Notes: a model not told the origin generated them from the letters alone. Positions 27,573 to 36,065 are shown, counted from the stretch's first letter. The stretch: 64,000 nt of DNA from Microterricola viridarii (GCF_001542775.1 NZ_CP014145.1:1860001-1924000); one strand, 5' to 3'. Translations and numbers: made by a program.

Positions 27573-27658
27573 TAGATTCGGCGGTCGCCCCGGCGTCGAC
27601 GCAGCGCAGGCACGGCAGGAAGAGCCAGTGCGAGGGGGGTGCGCCGAACGGAAAGCAT
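27572..27658 (-). CDS. Putative arginine-rich leader peptide of the arg operon
   Basis: A 28-codon frame begins at ATG 27658, 6 nt after a TAAGCT -10 box, so it would be translated from a leaderless transcript. The product MLSVRRTPLALALPAVPALR continues with RRRGDRRI and holds eight arginines, four of them consecutive and six in the last nine residues. The stop codon TAG lies 81 nt before argC and is followed at once by an inverted repeat. Arginine codons are frequent in GC-rich noise, so chance is possible, but promoter, start, Arg run and hairpin together suggest a ribosome-mediated attenuator. Confidence 0.5.
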   Translation of the reverse strand: MLSVRRTPLALALPAVPALRRRRGDRRI

Positions 27659-27664
27659 GTCGCG

Positions 27665-27694
27665 AGCTTAGCGCTCTGCGGAGGCGAGCGGCAA
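27665..27694 (-). promoter_or_regulatory. Promoter of the arg operon
   Basis: TTGCCG (27689-27694) and TAAGCT (27665-27670) are spaced by 18 nt on the minus strand. The predicted start of transcription falls on the A of the leader ATG at 27658. I found no clear palindromic ARG box beside it. Confidence 0.55.
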
Positions 27695-27729
27695 ACCCGC
27701 GCATCATCCGTTGCGCGCCTGATCCCGCG

Positions 27730-28146
27730 CTAGGCGGTCTGCGCGCGCCGCCATGCCTCGGTGTAGAGCTCCGTCAGCACCGTCAGGTCCAGGCCACTGA
27801 AGCGGCCGACCCAGACGCAGCCGGCTCCGCGCTTGTGCGGCCCGAGGCGGTCGAGCAGATCGGCGCTGCCCTCGTACTGCAGCCCGTACAGCGACATCGA
27901 GGCCTTGCGCGGCGAGAAGCCGAGCAGCGGGGCATCGCCTTGGCGGCCGCTCGCGTAGTGGTAGTGGTAGCTGCCGTAGCCGACGATGCTGGGGCCCCAC
28001 ATGACGGCGGGCACGCCGGTGATGCGGTCGAGGATCGCCTTCAGCAGGTAGGCGTCCTCGCGCCGCCCGGCCGGCTCGGCCCGGTCGAGGAACTCGTCAA
28101 CGGATGCCGCCGTCGGCACGGTCACTGCGTCTGCGTTCGCGCTCAT
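27730..28146 (-). CDS. DUF1801 domain protein
   Basis: The 138-aa protein starts at ATG 28146 (MSANADAVTVPTAASVDEF). The segment MWGPSIVGYGSYHYHYASGR and the downstream SPRKASMSLYG match the DUF1801 (YdhG/YdeI-like) family, whose function is unknown. It stands alone between the arg leader and a long repeat array; the array's long frames fuse with this frame artificially upstream. No membrane segment is present. Confidence 0.85.
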   Translation of the reverse strand: MSANADAVTVPTAASVDEFLDRAEPAGRREDAYLLKAILDRITGVPAVMWGPSIVGYGSYHYHYASGRQGDAPLLGFSPRKASMSLYGLQYEGSADLLDRLGPHKRGAGCVWVGRFSGLDLTVLTELYTEAWRRAQTA

Positions 28147-28561
28147 GCCCTCAGTCTGGCACTCGGGGGTGCCGCTGTCTCCGGTTCCCACTGGTTCCCC
28201 CTCCCGTTCGCTCGAGGGAGCGCTAGCGGCCGAATCCAACGAGCGCAGCCGTGCCGGGGTGGCTCCGGGGCTTCGGGCGCTGCGCTGCTCGTTCCTCGCG
28301 GCGCGGCGCTGCCAGACTGCCAGCCAGCAACCAGGCCGACCAGCACCTATTACAGAAGCCCTGACACCGCATGAGGCTGGCGACGGTTTCGACAGGCTCA
28401 ACCAACGGATGGGAGCCCAACCAGCGGGTGTGGGAGCCCAACCAGCGGGGCTGAGGGGCCGGCCGAGGCCGCTCGGGCGGCCGACGGCGGATCGGGAGGC
28501 GACTTTCGGTCGAAAACTGCCTTCCGATCCCCCGGTTGCCGCCGCATCCGGCGTCCCTCCC
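28147..28561. repeat. Intergenic repeat-rich stretch with a divergent array copy and family-type repeats
   Basis: There is no supported gene here. A divergent copy of the array unit occupies about 28206-28312. The motif GGTTTCGACAGGCTCAACCA lies at 28389-28408, followed by two copies of TGGGAGCCCAACCAGCGGG. I associate both with dispersed Microbacteriaceae intergenic repeats. An imperfect inverted repeat spans 28489-28530 (GGATCGGGAGGC / GCCTTCCGATCC). Open frames crossing here are unsupported. Confidence 0.7.
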
Positions 28562-29425
28562 GTTGGCACGAGGGAGCGCCAGCGACCGACGCCAACGAGC
28601 GCAGCCGTGCCGGAGTGGCCCCGGGGCTTCGGGCGCTGCGCTGCTCGTTCCTCGCGGCGCGGCGCCCTCCAGCCGACGTGAAGAGAGAGGCGCCGCGCCC
28701 TCCAGCCGACGTGAATCGCCGTTGGCTCGAGGGAGCGCCAGCGACCGACGCCAACGAGCGCAGCCGTGCCGGGGTCGCCCCGGGGCTTCGGGCGCTGCGC
28801 TGCTCGTTCCTCGCGGCGCGGCGCCCTCCAGCCGACGTGAAGAGAGAGGCGCCGCGCCCTCCAGCCGACGTGAATCGCCGTTGGCTCGAGGGAGCGCCAG
28901 CGGCCGACGCCAACGAGCGCAGCCGTGCCGGGGTCGCTCCGGGGCTTCGGGCGCTGCGCTGCTCGTTCCTCGCGGCGCGGCGCCCTCCAGCCGACGTGAA
29001 GAGAGAGGCGCCGCGCCCTCCAGCCGACGTGAATCCCCCGTTGGCTCGAGGGAGCGCCAGCGACCGACGCCAACGAGCGCAGCCCTGCCGGGGTCGCTCC
29101 GGGGCTTCGGGCGCTGCGCTGCTCGTTCCTCGCGGCGCGGCGCCCTCCAGCCGACGTGAAGAGAGAGGCGCGGCGCCCTCCAGCCGACGTGGATCGCCGT
29201 TGGCTCGAGGGAGCGCCAGCGACCGAAGCCAACGAGCGCAGCCCTGCCGGCGTGGCTCCGGGGCTTCGGGCGCTGCGCTGCTCGTTCCTCGCGGCGCGGC
29301 GCCCTCCAGCCGACGTGGAGAGAGCGGCGCGGCGCCCGCCAGCCGACGTGGAGAGAGGCGCGGCGCCCTCCAGCCGACGTGAATCCCCGTTGGCTCGAGG
29401 GAGCGCCAGCGACCGAAGCCAACAG
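28562..29425. repeat. Tandem array of about 159-bp units (five complete plus a partial)
   Basis: Unit starts marked by GTTGG(C)(T/A)CGAGGGAGCG occur at 28562, 28721, 28880, 29040, 29199 and 29389, so spacings are 159, 159, 160, 159 and 190. The 190-bp unit has an extra copy of a roughly 30-bp sub-repeat. Each unit contains an imperfect stem (AACGAGCGCAGC against GCTGCGCTGCTCGTT) and an internal duplication of CCCTCCAGCCGACGTG. Copies are over 90% identical. The near-multiple-of-three length keeps frames open on both strands, which explains long artificial ORFs. Confidence 0.9.
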
Positions 29426-29539
29426 CGCCGGGGTCTCGATACGCTCGTTCCTCGCTATCCGACCAGCGGGTGGGTTCACTACCGGGGAACGAGAGAAGGG
29501 GCGCCGCATGCGACGCCCTCCTCCCTCATACAATCATTG
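29426..29539. repeat. Right flank of the array with a GATACGCTCG-type repeat
   Basis: The segment GGTCTCGATACGCTCGTTCC followed by CGACCAGCGGGTGGG-like sequence (about 29431-29475) resembles a repeat I recall from Microbacteriaceae intergenic DNA. The remaining bases lead to the pheT stop at 29540. No gene is supported. Confidence 0.55.
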
Positions 29540-32065
29540 CTACTCGCGAGTGGCGGCACCCACCAGCTCGGCGGCACGGGCGGCGCCAGCCAGCTTGGCC
29601 TCGCTCGCCTCGGCCGCGGTGAGCGTGCGGTCGGCGGCACGGAAGCGCAGCGCGAAGGTGAGGCTCTTCTGCCCCTCCTCCAGCCCGGCGCCACGGTAGT
29701 CGTCGACCAGGTGCAGCTCCTCGAGCAGCTCGCCCGCACCCTCGCGCACGGCCGCCAGAACCGCGGCGGCGGGCACGGACTCGGCGACGAGGAGCGTGAG
29801 GTCCTGCGTCGCAGCCGGGAACGTGCCGATCTCGGTGGCCTCGACGACCGGCTCGGCCAGGGCGATCACGGCGTCCAGGTCGAGCTCGACGACGGCAACC
29901 ACGCGGGGCAAGTCGGCGTCGGCTGCGATCTGCGGCAGCAGCTCACCGGCGAAGCCGACGTGCTGGCCGGCAACCCGCAGCTCGGCGGTGCGGCCGGGGT
30001 GCATAGCCTTGTGGCGACCCTGCACGATCTCGATGTCCGCGCCGGTGGCGAGCCCGATCTGGGCGACGATGGCGAGGGCATCGCTGATGCCGGCCGGGAC
30101 GGCACTCTGACCCGGCTGCTTGCGCACGACGTTGCCGACGACGAGCGCGGCGACGTGCCGCGGCTGCGGCGGGATGCCGGCGTTCAGCTCGGCGAGCTGC
30201 TCCGCGCTCGGGCGCTGCACGGCGGAGGGCAGCGTGGCCTGGCCGTAGACGGCGCCCTGCTCTGGGGTGAAGACGAGGCCGAGCTCGTAGAGCGCGACAT
30301 CCGTCAGACCGCGGGACAGGTTGCGCTTGGCGGCCTCGATAAGGCCGGGCAGCAGCGTGGTGCGCAGGTATGGGGCGCTCGCGTCGAGCGCGTTCGCCAC
30401 CTTGATCTGCGCAACCTCTGCGGACTGGGCCGCGCCGTACAGGTCGTTCAGCGCCTTCGGCAGGAACGGGAACGCGATGATCTCGGTCGAGCCGGCCGCG
30501 GCCAGGGCGTCTGCCACGGTGCGGCGGATGCGCTGCTCGCGGGTGAGGCCGTGCCCGGCCGGCGCGACGGGCAGGATCGAGGGGATGCGCTCGTAGCCGA
30601 CGATGCGGGCAACCTCTTCGGCCAGGTCGGACTTGTCAGTCACGTCGGGGCGCCAGCTCGGCGGGGTGACCAGCAGGCCGCCCTCGGTCTCGGCGATCAC
30701 GCCGCCGACCTCGGCCAGCGAGCCGCGGATCTCCTCGTTCGTGTAGTCGACGCCAATGAGCCCGGAGACGTAGCCGGCCGGCAGCAGGATGGCCGTGGCG
30801 CCTGAAGCCTCGCCGGTCAGCGAGCCCGCGTCATCCGCGGTGCCACCGGCCAGGTCGACGAGCAGTTGGGCCACACGGGAGGTGGCGGCCGCCGCGATCT
30901 GCGGGTCGACGCCGCGCTCGAAGCGCTTCGCGGCCTCGCTGGGCAGCTTGTGCCGGCGGGCGGATCGCGCGACGGTCACCGGGTCGAAGTTGGCGGCCTC
31001 GACGAGCACGTTGCGCGTCGAGTCGCTGATCTCGGTGCTGGCGCCGCCCATGACTCCGGCGAGGCCGATGGCTCCGCTGTCGTCGGTGATGAGCAGGTCC
31101 TCGGTGTGCAGCGCGCGCTCCTGCGCGTCGAGGGTGGTGATCTTCTCCCCCGGCGCCGCACGGCGCACGGTGATGCCGCCGCTCAGCTTGTCAAGGTCGT
31201 AGCCGTGGGTCGGCTGGCCAAGCTCGAGCATGACGTAGTTGGTGATGTCGACCGGCAGCGAGATGGAGCGGATGCCGGCCAACTTCAGGCGCGACACCAT
31301 CCATGGCGGGGTCGGCCGGGTCGGGTCGATGCCGCGCACGACGCGGGTCGAGAACACGGAAACGCCGGGGCGGCCGTGGATCGGGGCGTCGTCGGCGAAG
31401 GCGACGGGGAAGCCCTCGTTGGCGGTCGGGGTGAGCTGGCCGTGCGCGGCGGGGTCGCGGAACGCTGCCCCCGTGGCGTGCGAGTACTCGCGGGCGACGC
31501 CGCGGATCGAGAACGCGTAGCCACGGTCCGGCGTCACATTGATCTCGACGGCCTCGTCGGCCAGGCCGAGCAGCTCAATGGCGTCGGTGCCGACCTCGGG
31601 GTCCAGCCCCAGCGTCGACAGCCGCAGGATGCCGTCGTGGTCGTCGCCGATTCCGAGCTCGCGCACGGAGGCGATCATGCCGTCGGACACGTGACCGTAG
31701 GTCTTGCGCGGCGCAATCGGGAACGGCCCGGGCAGCACGGAGCCGGGCAGGGTCACGACGACCTTGTCACCGACGAAGAAGTTGCCTGCACCGCAGACGA
31801 TGCCGTGCACGGCGTCGCCGCCGTCGGCGGCCTGCTGGCCGTCGGGCGCGACACGCACCTGGCACCAGCGGATGGTCTTGCCGTTGGCCTGCGGCTCCTC
31901 GACGAACTCGAGCACCTCGCCGACCACGATCGGTCCGGTGAGGTCGAAGCCGTGCACCTCTTCTTCTTCGAGGCCGACCTTGACGAGTGCGGCGTGCACA
32001 TCGTCAGCGGTCGTTCCCGGTGCGAGATCGACGAACTCCGCGAGCCAACTCAGGGGCACCCGCAT
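29540..32065 (-). CDS. pheT: Phenylalanyl-tRNA synthetase beta subunit
   Basis: PheT forms the alpha2-beta2 synthetase with PheS and provides editing and tRNA binding. The 841-aa protein starts MRVPLSWLAEFVDLAPG and shows the N-terminal tRNA-binding (EMAP-like) fold, the B3/B4 editing domain (residues ~200-400), the B5 domain, a core with the FPFLPK segment and a C-terminal anticodon-binding FDX-ACB domain. The start lies 2 nt after the pheS stop, so both are one operon. Length is normal for the family. Confidence 0.96.
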   Translation of the reverse strand: MRVPLSWLAEFVDLAPGTTADDVHAALVKVGLEEEEVHGFDLTGPIVVGEVLEFVEEPQANGKTIRWCQVRVAPDGQQAADGGDAVHGIVCGAGNFFVGDKVVVTLPGSVLPGPFPIAPRKTYGHVSDGMIASVRELGIGDDHDGILRLSTLGLDPEVGTDAIELLGLADEAVEINVTPDRGYAFSIRGVAREYSHATGAAFRDPAAHGQLTPTANEGFPVAFADDAPIHGRPGVSVFSTRVVRGIDPTRPTPPWMVSRLKLAGIRSISLPVDITNYVMLELGQPTHGYDLDKLSGGITVRRAAPGEKITTLDAQERALHTEDLLITDDSGAIGLAGVMGGASTEISDSTRNVLVEAANFDPVTVARSARRHKLPSEAAKRFERGVDPQIAAAATSRVAQLLVDLAGGTADDAGSLTGEASGATAILLPAGYVSGLIGVDYTNEEIRGSLAEVGGVIAETEGGLLVTPPSWRPDVTDKSDLAEEVARIVGYERIPSILPVAPAGHGLTREQRIRRTVADALAAAGSTEIIAFPFLPKALNDLYGAAQSAEVAQIKVANALDASAPYLRTTLLPGLIEAAKRNLSRGLTDVALYELGLVFTPEQGAVYGQATLPSAVQRPSAEQLAELNAGIPPQPRHVAALVVGNVVRKQPGQSAVPAGISDALAIVAQIGLATGADIEIVQGRHKAMHPGRTAELRVAGQHVGFAGELLPQIAADADLPRVVAVVELDLDAVIALAEPVVEATEIGTFPAATQDLTLLVAESVPAAAVLAAVREGAGELLEELHLVDDYRGAGLEEGQKSLTFALRFRAADRTLTAAEASEAKLAGAARAAELVGAATRE

Positions 32066-32067
32066 GA

Positions 32068-33138
32068 CTAAACCACCATTCCGAACTGCTGGGAGAAGCG
32101 CACATCGCCCTCGACCATTTCACGCATGTCTTTTACGTCGCTGCGCAGCATGAGGCCGCGCTCGATGCCCATTCCGAAGGCAAAGCCCGAGTAGACCTCA
32201 GGGTCGATGCCGGCTGCCCGCAGCACGTTGGGGTTGATCATGCCGCAGCCGCCCCACTCGATCCAGCGCGCCCCGTGCTTGAACGTGGGGTGCCAGAAGT
32301 CGAGCTCGGCGCTCGGCTCGGTGAACGGGAAGTAGCTGGGGCGCAGACGGATCTTGGCCTCGTCGCCGAAGATCGACTTCACGAAGTGGTCCAGCGTGCC
32401 CTTGAGGTGCGCCATGGTCAGGCCCTTGTCGACGGCGAGGCCCTCGAACTGCATGAACACGGGCAGGTGGGTGGCGTCGAACTCGTCGGTGCGGTAGACG
32501 CGGCCGGGGGCCAGCACGTAGATGGGCAGCTCACGGTCGAGCATGGAGCGCACCTGCACCGGCGAGGTGTGCGTGCGCAGCACCAGGTGAGACTCGGGCG
32601 GATCGATGAAGAAGGTGTCCTGCATCGCGCGCGCCGGGTGGTCGGCGTCGAAGTTCAGTGCGTCGAAGTTGAACCACTCGCTCTCCACCTCCGGGCCCTC
32701 TGCGATCTCCCAGCCCATGCCGGTGAACACGTCAGAGACGCGGTCCTGCAGCAGGGTGAGCGGATGCCGGGCGCCGGGGCGGTAACGGCTGGCCAGGGCC
32801 GTGACGTCGAGCGCCTCGGCCTCCAGCTGCGCGGCGGCCTCGGCGGCGACGATGCCTTCCTCGCGGGCGGCGAACGCCTGGTTCACGCGGGCGCGGGCCT
32901 GGCCGACGAGCTTGCCGAGGGCAGCTTTCTGCTCTTTCGGCACATCGCGCAGCGTGGCGTTCAGCTGGGCGAGCGGCGAGGCCTCGCCGGTGTGCGCGGT
33001 GCGCACGGCCTTCAGCGCGGCGGAGTCGCCGGCGGCCTCGATCGCCGCAAGCGCGGCGTCGACAGCCGCGGCGACGGTGGATTCGGTGATTACAGCTTCG
33101 GCGTTTATAGCTTCAGGGAGCTCAGTGGACTCAGACAC
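32068..33138 (-). CDS. pheS: Phenylalanyl-tRNA synthetase alpha subunit
   Basis: PheS carries the class II active site that makes phenylalanyl-adenylate. An N-terminal coiled coil (about residues 20-110) precedes motif 2 (RLRPSYFPFTEPSAE) and motif 3 (GFAFGMGIERGLML). I choose GTG 33138 (356 aa): TAAACT ends 8 nt before it, fitting a leaderless mRNA, whereas the TTG at 33147 overlaps that -10 box. No phenylalanine-rich leader peptide is visible. Confidence 0.95.
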   Translation of the reverse strand: MSESTELPEAINAEAVITESTVAAAVDAALAAIEAAGDSAALKAVRTAHTGEASPLAQLNATLRDVPKEQKAALGKLVGQARARVNQAFAAREEGIVAAEAAAQLEAEALDVTALASRYRPGARHPLTLLQDRVSDVFTGMGWEIAEGPEVESEWFNFDALNFDADHPARAMQDTFFIDPPESHLVLRTHTSPVQVRSMLDRELPIYVLAPGRVYRTDEFDATHLPVFMQFEGLAVDKGLTMAHLKGTLDHFVKSIFGDEAKIRLRPSYFPFTEPSAELDFWHPTFKHGARWIEWGGCGMINPNVLRAAGIDPEVYSGFAFGMGIERGLMLRSDVKDMREMVEGDVRFSQQFGMVV

Positions 33139-33169
33139 AAGGCCCAAGTTTACTCAGCCGCGCGCGCCC

Positions 33170-33205
33170 GGCGCACCGCAGGCGCCGTGACGCGCGCGGT
33201 GCGCC
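33170..33205 (-). terminator. Inverted repeat after the TrmH-family gene
   Basis: The arms GGCGCACCG and CGGTGCGCC (9 bp, 18-nt loop) start 17 nt after the methyltransferase stop and end before the pheS promoter. There is no U-tract. It probably terminates the methyltransferase transcript. Confidence 0.45.
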
Positions 33206-33221
33206 CGCGGTGTGAGTGCGG

Positions 33222-34028
33222 TTAGAGCGCGCTGCGCTGGGCGAAGGCGGACTCGTAGAGGCAGACGGATGCCGCGGTGGCGAGGTTCATCGACTCGGCC
33301 TGGCCGTAGATCGGCACCTTGACGGAACGCTCGGCCAACGCCAGCTTCTCCTCGGTGAGCCCGCGCGCCTCGTTGCCGAACAGCCACGCCGTCGGCTCGA
33401 CCAGCAGGCCGGTGGAGCGCACCTCCAGCATGTCCTCGCCGTTCACGTCGGCGGCGATCAGCTGCAGGCCGGCTTCCCGCACGCGCAGGCGCACGTCCTC
33501 GAGCTCCACGTCGATCGCGATCGGCAGGTGGAACAGCGAGCCGGTGGTGGAGCGCACGACCTTCGGGTTGTAGAGGTCGACGGAACGGCCGGTCAGGATC
33601 ACGGCGTCGGCGCCGGCGGCATCCGCTGCACGGATGATGGTGCCGGCATTGCCCGGGTCGCGCACCTCTTCGAGGATGGCGATGAGCTTCGGCGCCCCGG
33701 CGAAGATGTCTTTCAGGGCGGTCGGGAACACGCGGCAGACGGCGATGAAGCCCTGCGGGGTGACCGTGTCGGCCATCGAGTTGAGCACCTGCTCGGTGAC
33801 GAACTCGAACGGGACGTCCGCCTCTTCGGCGGCCTGCCCGATCTCGGGGTAGCGGTCCAATGCGGTGGGGGTGCCGAAGAGTTCCTGCACCAGCTCGGGG
33901 CGGAAGTTCAGGGCTTCGGCGACGGCCTGCGGTCCTTCGAGCAGGAAGAAGCCGCTCTCGACGCGAGCCGCCTTCTTCGCCAACTTGGCAACGGACCGGA
34001 CGCGGGGGGAACGAGGATTTTCAAGCAT
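33222..34028 (-). CDS. TrmH (SpoU) family RNA 2'-O-methyltransferase
   Basis: The 268-aa protein is a SPOUT methyltransferase acting on rRNA or tRNA. Its N-terminal substrate-binding domain (about residues 10-95) begins SPRVRSVAKLAKKAAR. The knotted SAM domain has GNAGTIIRAADAAGADAV, LFGNEARGL and a final motif with PIYGQAESMNLATAAS. A TAGACT box lies 6 nt before ATG 34028, so the transcript may be leaderless. It sits between rplT and pheS, as in other Actinobacteria. The modified nucleotide cannot be told from sequence. Confidence 0.92.
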   Translation of the reverse strand: MLENPRSPRVRSVAKLAKKAARVESGFFLLEGPQAVAEALNFRPELVQELFGTPTALDRYPEIGQAAEEADVPFEFVTEQVLNSMADTVTPQGFIAVCRVFPTALKDIFAGAPKLIAILEEVRDPGNAGTIIRAADAAGADAVILTGRSVDLYNPKVVRSTTGSLFHLPIAIDVELEDVRLRVREAGLQLIAADVNGEDMLEVRSTGLLVEPTAWLFGNEARGLTEEKLALAERSVKVPIYGQAESMNLATAASVCLYESAFAQRSAL

Positions 34029-34050
34029 GGTGCAAGTCTACCGATCGCAT

Positions 34051-34087
34051 GAAAAAGGCCCGACACCACGCGGGTGTCGGGCCTTCT
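34051..34087 (-). terminator. Terminator of infC-rpmI-rplT
   Basis: A stem of 13 bp (AAGGCCCGACACC / GGTGTCGGGCCTT) with a CGCGT-type loop is followed by TTTTTC on the minus strand, 14 nt after the rplT stop. It is a clear intrinsic terminator. Confidence 0.9.
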
Positions 34088-34101
34088 CAAGATGGTGATG
34101 C

Positions 34102-34494
34102 TTACGCAGCAGCCTTCGCCTTGGGAGCGTTGACGTCGGCGGGCAGTGCCTTCTTCGCGGTCTGCACGAGGGCAGCGAAGGTGGCGGGCTCGTTGACGGC
34201 CAGCTCGGCCAAGATGCGACGGTCAACCTGCACACCGGCAAGGCCGAGGCCCTGGATGAGGCGGTTGTAGGTCATGCCGTTGGCGCGGGAAGCAGCGTTG
34301 ATGCGCTGGATCCAGAGGCGACGGAACTCACCCTTGCGGGCACGACGGTCGCGGAAGCTGTAGACCAGGGAGTGGATGACCTGCTCTTTGGCCTTGCGGT
34401 AGAGGCGCGAACGCTGACCGCGGTAGCCCTTGGCGCGCTCGAGGATGACCCGACGCTTCTTGTGGGCGTTGACGGCCCTCTTTACTCTTGCCAT
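34102..34494 (-). CDS. rplT: 50S ribosomal protein L20
   Basis: L20 binds 23S rRNA early in assembly. The 130-aa basic protein begins [20 protein letters not shown] and has the conserved [18 protein letters not shown] region. It is the last gene of infC-rpmI-rplT, 44 nt after rpmI, and is followed by a strong terminator. The C-terminal Ala/Lys tail is a few residues longer than in many relatives. Confidence 0.98.
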   Translation of the reverse strand: MARVKRAVNAHKKRRVILERAKGYRGQRSRLYRKAKEQVIHSLVYSFRDRRARKGEFRRLWIQRINAASRANGMTYNRLIQGLGLAGVQVDRRILAELAVNEPATFAALVQTAKKALPADVNAPKAKAAA

Positions 34495-34538
34495 TTTGTT
34501 TATTCCTTAACGGGTGTGACGGCTGGTGATCGAGAAGA

Positions 34539-34733
34539 TCAGCGACCGAGAAGCTTCTTGATGACCTTGGCGTCGGCCGGAGCCAGTACCTGGTCCTGGT
34601 TCAGGCGGGCCTTGCGCTTCGAGGCCTTGACCTCGAGGTTGTGACGCATTCCGGCCTGCTGCTTCATGATCTTGCCGCTGCCGGTGACCTTGAAGCGCTT
34701 CTTGGACCCGGAGTGGGTCTTCTGCTTAGGCAT
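34539..34733 (-). CDS. rpmI: 50S ribosomal protein L35
   Basis: The 64-aa protein begins [20 protein letters not shown], the standard L35 start, and is rich in Lys and Arg. I start at ATG 34733, which overlaps the infC 3' end by 8 nt and has GGAGGAA upstream inside infC. The longer frame to 34787 is not L35-like before this Met. Confidence 0.97.
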   Translation of the reverse strand: MPKQKTHSGSKKRFKVTGSGKIMKQQAGMRHNLEVKASKRKARLNQDQVLAPADAKVIKKLLGR

Positions 34734-35322
34734 TGTTTTCCTCCTGCTTCGCCGCTTTAGTCGCGGCCCGATGTGCGTTGGCCTCACCCTTGACCTCTGA
34801 TTTGTTCTTCAGAGGGCCAATGACCATGACCATGTTTCGACCGTCGATGGTCGGGGTCGATTCCACTGAACCGTACTCCGCCACATCTTCGGCAAATTTC
34901 TGGAGCAGGCGCACGCCCTGATCAGGGCGAGACTGCTCACGACCACGGAACAGGATCATGGCTTTCACCTTGTCGCCGCCCTGGAGGAAGCCAATGGCGC
35001 GCTTCATCTTGGTCTCGTAGTCGTGCTTGTCAATCTTGAGACGGAAACGAACCTCTTTGAGGATCGTGTTCGCCTGGTTGCGTCGGGCTTCTTTCGCCTT
35101 CTGCGCAGCCTCGTACTTGAACTTGCCGAAATCCATGATCTTGGCCACGGGCGGCTTGGAGTTGGGGGCAACCTCAACGAGATCGAGCTCAGCATCCTGC
35201 GCCATGCGCAGGGCTACCTCGATTTTGACGACGCCGACCTGCTCGCCTCCGGGTCCAACGAGGCGAACCTCTGGCACTCGGATGCGGTCGTTTGTACGGG
35301 GATCGGTGATGCGAGTCTCCAT
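34726..35322 (-). CDS. infC: Translation initiation factor IF-3
   Basis: IF3 binds the 30S subunit and checks start-codon pairing. The conserved [15 protein letters not shown]-terminus, [19 protein letters not shown] and [10 protein letters not shown] segments are present. The Lys/Ala/Glu tail is longer than in E. coli. The listed start is ATG 35322, but this ATG has no Shine-Dalgarno sequence, whereas GGAG (35317-35320) lies exactly 6 nt before an ATC codon at 35310 that begins ITDPRTNDR. As infC uses rare starts (AUU in E. coli) for autoregulation, ATC 35310 is a serious alternative. Confidence 0.95.
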   Translation of the reverse strand: METRITDPRTNDRIRVPEVRLVGPGGEQVGVVKIEVALRMAQDAELDLVEVAPNSKPPVAKIMDFGKFKYEAAQKAKEARRNQANTILKEVRFRLKIDKHDYETKMKRAIGFLQGGDKVKAMILFRGREQSRPDQGVRLLQKFAEDVAEYGSVESTPTIDGRNMVMVIGPLKNKSEVKGEANAHRAATKAAKQEENNA

Positions 35323-35589
35323 CTACTCAAGATTCAGCCACTTCCACAGTGCGGTTGCCCTGTGGTGGACGAAGAGGAGGAGATTCACGCAGAGATCTCT
35401 CGTGCGAACACGAGCTTTCTTGCTACACCCTGGCTGCCTCCCCGCGCGCCAGTCGAAACTGATGCACAGGAAAACGGAGTGCTAACTACCCGGTAACCTA
35501 GTAAAGCGGTCAAGCGCGGGTGGGAGAATATCCACTTTCGTCACGGAGCATTCGCTCCGTAGCCCAGATGAGCCTAGCAGAGGAATGCC

Positions 35590-35970
35590 TTGAGCAATAA
35601 TTTCGATGAAAACCCGGCATTCGACGAGAACGCCGCCAGAGCAGAGGCCGCGGAAGCCACTCGTGACATTGCCGACGTGCCCGCCGTCGAGGTCATCACG
35701 ACCACGGCCGTGCACCTGATGAGCGCAGCGGCGGTCAAGTGCGGCCTGGCCGATGACCCGGACGCGCAGCAGGACCTCGACGAGGCGCGCAAACTCATCA
35801 ACGCCCTCGCCGGCCTGATCACCGCCGCAGCCCCCGAGATCAGCGACATGCACGCGCGCAGCCTGCGCGACGGCCTGCGCTCCCTGCAGCTGGCCTTCCG
35901 CGAGGCCTCTGTCATTCCGGATGCCATCGGCCAGGGCCCGGGCGAGAAGTGGACCGGCCCCGTCAACTAG
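35590..35970 (+). CDS. DUF1844 domain protein
   Basis: The 126-aa protein starts at TTG 35590 with AGAGGAA 6 nt upstream. Residues ~30-126 (AVEVITTTAVHLMSAAAVKC, SLQLAFREASVIPDAIG, GQGPGEKWTGPV) match DUF1844, a small family in Actinobacteria with no known function. It is divergent from infC across 267 nt and convergent with the PLP decarboxylase. The N-terminal 30 residues are acidic and probably disordered. Most of the 267-nt gap is infC leader with a candidate TTGACC -35 near 35512. Confidence 0.88.
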   Translation: MSNNFDENPAFDENAARAEAAEATRDIADVPAVEVITTTAVHLMSAAAVKCGLADDPDAQQDLDEARKLINALAGLITAAAPEISDMHARSLRDGLRSLQLAFREASVIPDAIGQGPGEKWTGPVN

Positions 35971-36007
35971 GGCCACCAGCACACTGGGTGGCGGATGCCC
36001 GGCCCGC

Positions 36008-36065
36008 GGCTGTTCAGGCCCGAGGCTGTTCAGGCCCGAGGCTGTTCAGGCCCGAGGCTGTTTAG
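36008..36065. repeat. 16-bp tandem repeat between two convergent genes
   Basis: The unit GGCTGTTCAGGCCCGA repeats at 36008, 36024, 36040 and 36056 (last copy partial). The last copy contains the decarboxylase stop codon (TAA, 36062-36064). GGCCTGAACAGCC-like pairing between units could form hairpins, so the array may serve as a bidirectional terminator. Confidence 0.85.

Noticed and set aside
27491..27729. ArgR operator (ARG box) in the arg promoter
   Set aside because: No TGMATWWWWATKCA-like AT-rich palindrome is present in the GC-rich segment.
28562..29425. CRISPR array
   Set aside because: Units are contiguous and about 159 bp long, with no 20-40-bp repeat/variable spacer alternation and no cas genes nearby.
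28223..29533. Long minus-strand ORFs (up to 500 aa) and long plus-strand ORFs with FTSAGGRRA- or LARGSASDRRQ-type repeats
   Set aside because: They arise because the ~159-bp tandem units are multiples of three without stops on either strand; several frames are open at once, there is no ribosome site, and the protein sequence resembles no family.
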